64,000 nt of DNA, taken from contig JAKJXP020000011.1 of assembly GCA_022225965.2 (NCBI GenBank), positions 496,001 to 560,000 of the forward strand. The letters are read 5' to 3'. The translations under genes and the position numbers were made by a program. Below are positions 57,269-64,000 of this stretch, in pieces (positions within the stretch are counted from its first letter, which is position 1; every line of letters starts with the position of its first letter). The notes under the pieces were generated by a model. The model was not told the DNA's origin and made no database searches. It saw only the letters and a list, made by a program, of their open reading frames with translations. The DNA comes from Diatrype stigma (Eukaryota; Ascomycota; Sordariomycetes; Xylariales; Diatrypaceae).

Positions 57269-58299
57269 TTACGAGTCCTCGCACTCCCAGTGCTGAGTAA
57301 CCGTGAGCAGATTCAGCTCCCGATCGAAGCTGAACTCAGCCGTGCTTGCCGTCTCCCCCTCGCCCGCGGCCGTGCAGACGCCCGCGAACGTATCGTCTTC
57401 TTCTTCCCCGCCGGCCCCCTCGCTCGCGGCGGCGCAGTCGAAGACGTCGGCGCTCGCCATGCTCCTCAGGGTGAACGACGGGCCCGTGTCGGACTTGGGC
57501 GGGTCGGACGGCGCCGAGCCCGGCGGCAGCTCGTACTGCCGCGCCCAGCCCTCGAGCTCCCACGACTGGTAGGTCTCCGACGCGTCCGCGCAGCCGGCGC
57601 CGGGCTCCTGCGGAGCGGGACTGCCCTGCGTCGTGAAGTTCCGCGCCGCCGTGTCGCTGGTCAGCGTGCAGCTGGTGCTGCCATCTTCGTCGCTCGTGGC
57701 GCAGTCCATGGCAAGCTGGAGCGTGCCCGTGGCTAAGCCGGCGGACCTGAGGACGTGTCAGCTTTTCCTCTTGGGACCCTACTATGTCATGTCTGTCTCC
57801 TTTCGCACCCGCTCCTCCTGTTTCTTGAAAAAGAAAAAGAGGCTACGGTCAAGAAGCGTGGCACGAGATAGCCCTGCAACCAAGTAACTTACCCCTCCAC
57901 GTCAGAGCAGGTAAACGTATGCGAAATGTACATGGTCTTGTTGGCCCAGTCGGTCGCGAACGAGACGGTGGTGTCGTCGGTTCCCCCGTTGCCGGCCCAG
58001 ATGCAGTCGCTCCATATGATGTACTCGCCCGCGGCGCCCTCGTACCACCCTCCCCACGCCTCGGGCCACGACGCCACGCACTCGAAGAACGTCCCGTACG
58101 ACGCCGTGCCGGGGATGATGCTCACGGCCACCGTCGCCGTGTCGCTGTCACCGTCGTACCGCCCGTCGCTCACCCGCCACGGGAACGCCGAGTCATCGGT
58201 CGCACACGACCGGGCGGCCGCCGCCCCGGAAGAGAACCAGAGCGCGGCTGCCGCTGCCGCAGCGCCGGGTCTGACTGCTGCAAGGAAGCCGTATCGCAT
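57269..58299 (-). CDS. Secreted cysteine-containing protein, unknown
   Basis: Two exons: 57893-58299 and 57269-57746 (donor GTAAGT, acceptor CCTCAG), 294 aa. The start is the first ATG in frame (the longer frame upstream begins with GTG). A signal peptide covers about residues 1-29 (alanine-rich). The mature protein has at least ten cysteines and Trp/Tyr-rich blocks: FPWRVSDGRYDGD, FFECVASWPEAWGGWYEG, WSDCIWAG, MYISHTFTCSD, TYQSWELEGWARQY. The two halves may be related: each ends with a strand pair and Cys (HTFTCSD and QHWECED), suggesting an internal duplication. The stop follows CEDS, but the same bases form a GTAAGT donor. A CCAG acceptor downstream would continue the frame to a further 68 residues or so. 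I recognise no family. Confidence 0.72.
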
Positions 58300-59255
58300 C
58301 GTGAATAACAGGACGGACGAAAGTGAAGTGCCGGAATGTGTGCGCTTCACGCGTCACTGGTACTGAAGGGAATAATATGGAGTACCTCCTACTGATTCTA
58401 CTTTTTCTACTCAGTGTTGTTTCTAGGTATACGATTGATGACGTGAGCTATAAGGCGCGAGGACTCGGTCGGCCGCCGGTGGGCGGCAGAGCATAGTCTT
58501 TGGCCACACTGGCATCATCGTCAAGTACCGATATCCCACTGTTGCATTTTAATCTGGGAGAGTGGGCCGTCAAATCAGCCCTATTTTGCCGTCTTGTCAG
58601 GATGGGATATTGTGTGTGTAGTTGAAGGGTGATAGACCCAATCAGCTTTCTCGAGCGAAGACAAGCTATATTAGGTAGGGGTATCATTGATATTGGGCGG
58701 TCTTTATATGGTTCATAACGAAAACCGTTGGTCCTAGGCATACCTAAGGAGGCTACTCTTCGATATCAGCAATTCTGCCTAAACTGCCGCTCCTTGCAAT
58801 AGTCTTCATCGCCAAGTGTGGCATGGTCAGCTAGAGCGACTCGATATGTGAGGGGAGTTTTGCCGGGTGGATCGGCAACCTTGGCTGTACACGGTAAGGG
58901 GGGGAGGGGGGAGGACGAGCAGACCTGTCTGCTTTTCGCCCAACTGGCAAAGGTATCTGCCGGCACCCTGGGCCATATTGCTCAGAGACATTGATATTAA
59001 ACACAAAAGATAAGGGTCTAAGTATAGCACATTGCGATTTCGTTTGGGTGCAAATGGCAAACTCGTGTATATAGGAATCGCAATCGTGGTCGCCGTGAGA
59101 AAAGACCATCAGCTTATAGCGCCCCCTTTTTCGTTTCGAGTACTAGTCTTAACTACGAAACTAAACCTCCGTCTAAACGGCGAAGTAAACCATCACCAAT
59201 CATCCATACCTGAGCCAGCCAGCCCCGGCCAACATCGAAAGTTCGTTCTAAAACC
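58300..59255. other. Divergent intergenic region
   Basis: Between the unknown secreted protein (-) and DUF1996 copy B (+); should hold both promoters. No gene seen. A G-rich run lies near 58900. Confidence 0.4.
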
Positions 59256-60857
59256 ATGCATTGGGGAGCTCTGGCCCTCGCGCTCTTCGCGCAGGCGGCC
59301 ACATCGCAGCAGATGATCCGGTTCGGGTGCTCGCAGCTCGTGATCGAGCGGCTTGACCCTCTCGTGAACCCGGGCGAGCTGGCATCGCCGCACGTGCACC
59401 AGATAGTGGGTGGAAACTCGTTCAATGCGAGCAGTAAGCAAAAAGTCTTTCGCGGTTGATTCGTCCCCTTTGTGTGGTCAGGTAGTCTTCGCACTAGAAG
59501 CTTCCCCAAGTATTTGAAACGGGGGCTGGGGGAGGGGGCACGTAATGCATGTAGTTTCTTCGGAACAAAATACAGTCTCCCGAACAACCGCATCATCACA
59601 TCACATTATATCACATCTCTTGTTTCTTCTCGGCTGACTCGACGAATGTCGCTGCAGTGGACCCGGCGGACCTGGACCTCGTAGCGGACTCGACGTGCAC
59701 GTCGTGCACGTTCTCGGAGGACTTCTCCAACTACTGGACGGCGGTGCTGTACTTCCGGGCGCGCAACGGGACGTACAAGCGGGTGCCGCAGTTCCCCAAC
59801 GTTGGGCTGCGGGCCGACGGCGGCATCACCGTGTACTACATCCCGCCGTACGACGGGACGTCGACGGTGACGGCGTTCCGTCCCGGGTTCCGCATGCTGG
59901 TGGGCGACGCGGCGCTGCGCTCCAGCGAGGGCCAGCAGCGCCAGCTGTGCCACCGCTGCTACGAGCAGGAGGACTACACGGGCGGCTCGAGCGGCGGCGC
60001 CCCCTGCACCGGCGACGACACCGCGTCGCTCCCGCCCCGGCCGTGCGCCGGCGGCATCCGCACCACGATTACGTTCCCCACCTGCTGGGACGGCGAGAAC
60101 CTCGACAGCCCAGACCACAAGAGCCATGTGTCCTACCCCAGCTCCGGGTCCTTTGAGTCGTTGGGCCCTTGCCCCGAGACCCATCCGGTGAAGCTTCCCC
60201 AGCTCATGTACGAGGTTATGTGGGATGTGAGTAACCGCCTTCAGCGTTTTTCCTTTTTTATTATGTTTCTCTTCCCCCCTGCTTTTCTTTCCCGTTCCTT
60301 GATTTCTTCCTTTGCAGTTCTAAAATGCCAAGGCTGACTAAACCGACTCCTGTCCAATCTAGACACGACCCTTCAATGACCCCGAGCTGTGGCCCGAGGA
60401 TGGCTCGCAGCCGTTCTTCTGGAGCACAGGTGACGGGTAAGTCCCTTCCCCGCCTGGTGCAGCAGCGGCAACATGTCAGGATGACGGGGCGGGCACAAAT
60501 GGGAAAACTGACAACCCCTGCAGAACCGGCTACTCGCAGCACGGCGACTACGTCTTCGGCTGGAAGGACGACTCTCTGCAGCGCGCCCTGGACGCGCGCT
60601 GCAACAACGCCGTCTGCTCGGAGCTCAAGGTCCAGTCCTCGGAGGAGGCCATGAGGTGCACCAAGTCGCAGACCGCGGTGGAGGATGTTGACGGATGTAA
60701 GTTGCCCCGTCCACACCACAACCTCTGTCCATGCTTTCTTCCCCCTATCTCATCCTTTGGCATGAAGACCCGTGAAGACCCGTGAAGACCCGTGAAGATG
60801 TCGGCTGACCGAAGTGCAGGGCTTGATAGCATTCCGGGTAACGTGATGGTAGCTTAG
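59256..60857 (+). CDS. DUF1996 secreted protein, copy B
   Basis: Five exons: 59256-59433, 59658-60226, 60363-60436, 60524-60696 and 60820-60857, 343 aa. A signal peptide covers about residues 1-18 ([18 protein letters not shown]). It shares with copy A the blocks [77 protein letters not shown] and [16 protein letters not shown]. The middle region differs: copy B has a Gly/Cys-rich loop ([16 protein letters not shown]) where copy A has an acidic helix-like stretch. The last two introns sit at the same codons as in copy A. The rest do not: copy B lacks several of copy A's introns and has one of its own in VMWD/TRPFND. Likely exported; function unknown. Confidence 0.93.
60766..60796 (+). repeat. 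10-bp tandem repeat in the last intron of DUF1996 copy B
   Basis: Three adjacent copies of GAAGACCCGT followed by GAAGAT, about 25 bp before the acceptor. It may vary in copy number between strains. Confidence 0.85.
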
Positions 60858-61302
60858 ATGGGGGCTTAACTACATGTACCTAACTCTCGTTCGGTTGACA
60901 CAACTAGGTACTCACCTTAAGGTTTGAAGCGCTGCAAAGGTATTGCGTATCCTGATAACCCATGGAATGCTGTAAGATTTTTCAAGTAGGTATCTATGGT
61001 TAGAAGTAGCCAAGATCAGATAATAGTTGATATGATCGTCAAATTGGTACTCGGGCCGGATTGTGTAGGCACATACCTAGGTACTCTGCGGTTGAGGCGT
61101 GAAGCCGGTGGTTACACATCTGAAGGGTACGGCGCCATCCAAAGTAGAACTAGTGATATCTTGCTATCACCCAGCTTGCTTAAGAACGAAGCACCATAAG
61201 TCGAGACAATGACCCTCGAGGCTGACAAGTTCCATGACTACCTCATATCCAACTAATGAATTACCAACCACCCACTCCTCCACCCCTTTCTTTCTCCCTC
61301 AC
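60858..61302. other. Convergent intergenic region
   Basis: Between the ends of DUF1996 copy B (+) and the DEAD-box helicase (-). Holds both 3' UTRs and a pyrimidine-rich tract (61270-61300). No gene. Confidence 0.4.
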
Positions 61303-64000
61303 TCATACCCCATCCCCCATCCCACCCTCTTTTCCCTTCCCCCTCCTCCTCGCCCCCTCAGCCTCCCTCCCCAACCTCTCCAGCGCATCCTCGTACTTCC
61401 GGACCTTCTCCTCAAACGCGTCCTTATCCGCCTTCTCCTCCGTGATCCTAATCCTCTGCACCTTCCCAGCGCGTCGCACGAGCTGGCCCCCTCCTACTCC
61501 TGCCCCCGCCCCCGCAGCCTTCTGCTTATCCGTCACCTCGCCCGCGATGTCGCGCCAGAACCAGCGGGCCTCGGGGACCGTGTACAGGGTCCAGGCGCGA
61601 CCGGCGCGACCGGCGCGCGCCGTGCGGCCCACGCGGTGCACGTACGCGGCCACGCTCGCCGGCACGTCGTAGTTGACGACGTGGTCGAGCGCGGGCAGGT
61701 CGAGGCCGCGGGCCACGAGGTCCGAGGCGACGAGGACGCGCAGCTTGTTGCTGCTGCTGCTGCTGCTGCTGCTGCCGCCGGGGGTGGCGAAGGCCCGCAG
61801 CGTGGCCTTGCGGCGCGCGTAGGGCGTCGTCGAGGTGAGCGTGCCGACGAGCGCGCCGAGGGGCGGGCTCATGAGGGCGAGGAGGCGCGAGAGCCGGGCC
61901 GCTGTCTCGTTGGAGCGGGTGAAGATCAGCACGCTGGGCGTGTTGGTGCTGGCGTTGGCGCTGTTGCCGCCCTTAGGGGGTGGTGGGAGGGATGAGGGTC
62001 GGCGGCGCTGTGGCGTGGAGGAGTCGTCCGAGTCTGACTCTGAGTCGGAGCTGGAGTCTGAAACTGAAACTGAATCCGAGTCTGTGTCTGAGCCAGACGA
62101 AGAAGATGATGATGAACCGGAAGATGATGTATCATCGTCGTCCTCGTCGTCAGGTTGACCCGTCTTGGAGGAGGATGAAGGGATATGGTTTCCTAGCACA
62201 AAGGGGCTCTGTAGTAGATCGAGCAAGAACAACGGCTTCAGGTTCGGATCGCTGACTTTAAGGGCCGCTTCCTCGAGATGCTCAGGTAAAGCGTGCTCTT
62301 CCTTGTTATAATCGCCATCAAGGTCGTCGCTCCGTCCTACTCCCTCTAGGACAACCAGTTTTGGCCGCCGGAGCTTCAAACCCCCAAGGCGATCCAGATC
62401 TCTTGTCATTGTGGCACTGAGAATCACCTTTCGGACTCCCGACAAGTTTGACTGCTTATGGTTCCGGGCACCCGGCACCTTGTCAGTCTGTAAACGCGGT
62501 ATGACAATATCTAGCCATTGCTGAAAGTTCTGGCTCAACAGTTTGTCGGCTTCATCGACGATCAGCCACCGCACATAGTCGAGTGAGAATCCAGGGGTAT
62601 AGTTGATATGCTCCACGAGTCTGCCAGGGGTGCAGATGAGAATATCGACTTTCGATTTGTAGGTAATCACATGATCTGGAAGTGTAGGCAGCCTGTCTTC
62701 CCTTCTTCGGATATCCGCTTTCTCTTCATCCTCGGTGTTGTACGCTAGTTCCTCGTCCTCATCTTCGTCTACCGTCCGAAGCCTCTTTAGACGTTGAGCG
62801 TAGCCTGCAGGATCATACTGTTCTTCACGCTCAACCAGGGATGCTTGTTCCTTTTGCAGAGTCTGGCTACCCATGCTGGTTCCGATGCGTACTCTGCGCT
62901 TAGCCCCATCCAATGCAAACGCCCCTGCGCATTCTTCAAATACTTGCTGGGCTTGTCGAACCAGCTCACGAGTTGGTAGAACAACCAAGGCCCGTAGTCT
63001 CGTAAAATGACGATTGCCATGGCTAAGATCTCGGGTTACTGGTAGTGCGTAAGCCAGGGTTTTTCCGGACCCAGTGGCAGCTGAGACAAGTATATCTCCT
63101 TGCATCGTCTTGCAGTGGTGGGGTAGAAGTTGAGGTATCACAGCCGTCTGTATCGCGAACGCTTGCTTATACCCATTCCGGGACAACTTCTCAGAAACCT
63201 CAGCACTGATTCCAAGTTCGGGTGTGAGACCAAAGTCTGTTAAGGATGCAGTGGCTTGAGGTGAAACTCGAATTGGCTCTGCCAGCCAGGCTGGCAATGT
63301 CTCGTACGTAGGTTTGGTCGTATCGACAGGAACTGGCTCAGGCTGTGGGAGAGGCTCCAAGCCGTGAAGTTCAGTGACATCTTCGGCCTTGCCATTAACT
63401 TCAGGCGCATCCTGCATTACAACATCTTGTTGTTCGACGACCTCGGATGCTGGTTCAGGTGGTTTCTGCATTGCTTTTGCAGCTTTCTCCAAGACTGACT
63501 TATGCCGTATCGGGATCTTGTTTCTGGAACTTCCGTCATCTTCCTTTGCTGCTTTTAACTTCTTTTTCTTGGGCTTCTTCTCCTTTTTGCGCTCCGGTAG
63601 TGTTTCTTGATCTGCGTCCGGTGGTGCATCTGCGACAGACTCTTCATCCACCATCTCATCCTGTGGATTCGAAGCTTCGGGTCCGGCCTCTGGTTCCTGG
63701 TCATCGGAGTTCCTGCTATCGTCCGAAACGGAATGAGCCTTTGCCTCCTTGTTCTTCTTCGCCTTCTTTTCCTTCTTAGACACTTGCTGTAGTTCTTGGG
63801 TAGCTTCTGACGGTCGAGTCGAGGACGATTCATCAGCTTCTCTATCATGCGAGTGTGAGGCTGGTGGCGGTGTTTGCTCGTCGCCATCATGCTGATCCCC
63901 ATTGGCTACTCCGTTCTCTATCCTGGTTTTTGGTTCCTTCTTGCTCTTCTTTTCTTTCTTGGATTTCTTCGGTGCCTCATCTTGTGTTATCTTGACCTTC
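61303..64000 (-). CDS. DBP6: DEAD-box RNA helicase, DBP6/DDX51 type (5' partial)
   Basis: Open without an intron from the stop at 61303 to the window edge, 899 codons visible; the start codon lies beyond 64000. The N-terminal part is a Lys/Glu- and Ser-rich low-complexity tail (many KKEKK runs), probably nucleolar targeting. Helicase motifs in order: Q motif (YKQAFAIQTAVIP), I (AATGSGKTLAY), Ia (PTRELVRQ), TPGRLVEH, II (VDEAD), III (SAT), then VLIFTRSNETA, V (RGLDLPALDH) and VI (YVHRVGRTARAG). The GDILVSAATGSGKTLAY core and the long acidic insert before TPGRL (LRTVDEDEDEELAYNTEDEE) fit Dbp6, a 60S ribosome-assembly factor. A second Asp/Ser insert (about 62010-62165) separates the two RecA domains, and a Ser8 run lies near 61750. 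A paralogue such as Dbp7 is less likely. Confidence 0.92.
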   Translation of the reverse strand, partial: KVKITQDEAPKKSKKEKKSKKEPKTRIENGVANGDQHDGDEQTPPPASHSHDREADESSSTRPSEATQELQQVSKKEKKAKKNKEAKAHSVSDDSRNSDDQEPEAGPEASNPQDEMVDEESVADAPPDADQETLPERKKEKKPKKKKLKAAKEDDGSSRNKIPIRHKSVLEKAAKAMQKPPEPASEVVEQQDVVMQDAPEVNGKAEDVTELHGLEPLPQPEPVPVDTTKPTYETLPAWLAEPIRVSPQATASLTDFGLTPELGISAEVSEKLSRNGYKQAFAIQTAVIPQLLPHHCKTMQGDILVSAATGSGKTLAYALPVTRDLSHGNRHFTRLRALVVLPTRELVRQAQQVFEECAGAFALDGAKRRVRIGTSMGSQTLQKEQASLVEREEQYDPAGYAQRLKRLRTVDEDEDEELAYNTEDEEKADIRRREDRLPTLPDHVITYKSKVDILICTPGRLVEHINYTPGFSLDYVRWLIVDEADKLLSQNFQQWLDIVIPRLQTDKVPGARNHKQSNLSGVRKVILSATMTRDLDRLGGLKLRRPKLVVLEGVGRSDDLDGDYNKEEHALPEHLEEAALKVSDPNLKPLFLLDLLQSPFVLGNHIPSSSSKTGQPDDEDDDDTSSSGSSSSSSSGSDTDSDSVSVSDSSSDSESDSDDSSTPQRRRPSSLPPPPKGGNSANASTNTPSVLIFTRSNETAARLSRLLALMSPPLGALVGTLTSTTPYARRKATLRAFATPGGSSSSSSSSNKLRVLVASDLVARGLDLPALDHVVNYDVPASVAAYVHRVGRTARAGRAGRAWTLYTVPEARWFWRDIAGEVTDKQKAAGAGAGVGGGQLVRRAGKVQRIRITEEKADKDAFEEKVRKYEDALERLGREAEGARRRGKGKEGGMGDGV

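Noticed and set aside
1..64000. Secondary-metabolite cluster, CRISPR array or operon-like system
   Set aside because: No polyketide, peptide-synthetase or terpene core enzyme, no regularly spaced direct repeats, and gene spacing and orientation are ordinary for a fungal chromosome.

Overview
This window comes from a filamentous ascomycete (Pezizomycotina). A Sordariomycete-like fungus is my inference. The evidence is short introns (about 50-120 bp) with GTAAGT-type donors and CAG/TAG acceptors, a velvet-family regulator, many secreted-enzyme genes, and an AT-rich retrotransposon whose decay looks like RIP (repeat-induced point mutation: C-to-T and G-to-A changes, many TAA/TAG stops). Most genes had to be assembled by hand from several exons; coordinates below are whole coding spans, with exon limits in the evidence.

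Layout. 1-2.9 kb: sparse sequence with a TIR element at 1420-1991. 2.9-13.4 kb: gene-dense arm with TIM17 (+), an asparaginase-type Ntn hydrolase (-), a glutamic-peptidase-fold protein lacking its catalytic residues (-), a DUF1996 secreted protein (+), cytosolic lysyl-tRNA synthetase (-) and a small secreted protein (-). 13.4-29.0 kb: gene-poor, with a broken GH43 arabinanase at 15.0-15.5 kb and a complete but RIP-destroyed Ty3/Gypsy element (19350-26784, two 327-bp LTRs, 5-bp target duplication). 29.0-30.7 kb: a VosA-like velvet factor. 30.7-45.5 kb: gene-poor, microsatellite-rich, with a minisatellite, three further small TIR elements and one conserved fungal gene broken by a hAT-like element. 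45.5-64 kb: a second gene arm with a GPI-type GH16 glucanase, a PL1 pectate lyase, a tyrosinase, a short-chain dehydrogenase, an unidentified cysteine-containing secreted protein, a second DUF1996 gene and a DBP6-type DEAD-box helicase that runs off the right edge.

How it fits together. Housekeeping genes (TIM17, KRS1, DBP6) mark the conserved chromosomal background. Between them lies a secretome-rich set of predicted exported proteins (GH16, PL1, GH43 remnant, tyrosinase, two DUF1996, G1-fold, two unknown), which fits a plant-associated or saprotrophic lifestyle. There is no sign of one biosynthetic cluster or operon; the genes look independently transcribed. The most informative signals are evolutionary: catalytic loss in the G1-fold protein, two DUF1996 paralogues with different intron layouts, a transposon-broken gene whose frame is restored by removing the insert plus one target copy, and a RIP gradient that fades at the outer edges of the Gypsy LTRs.
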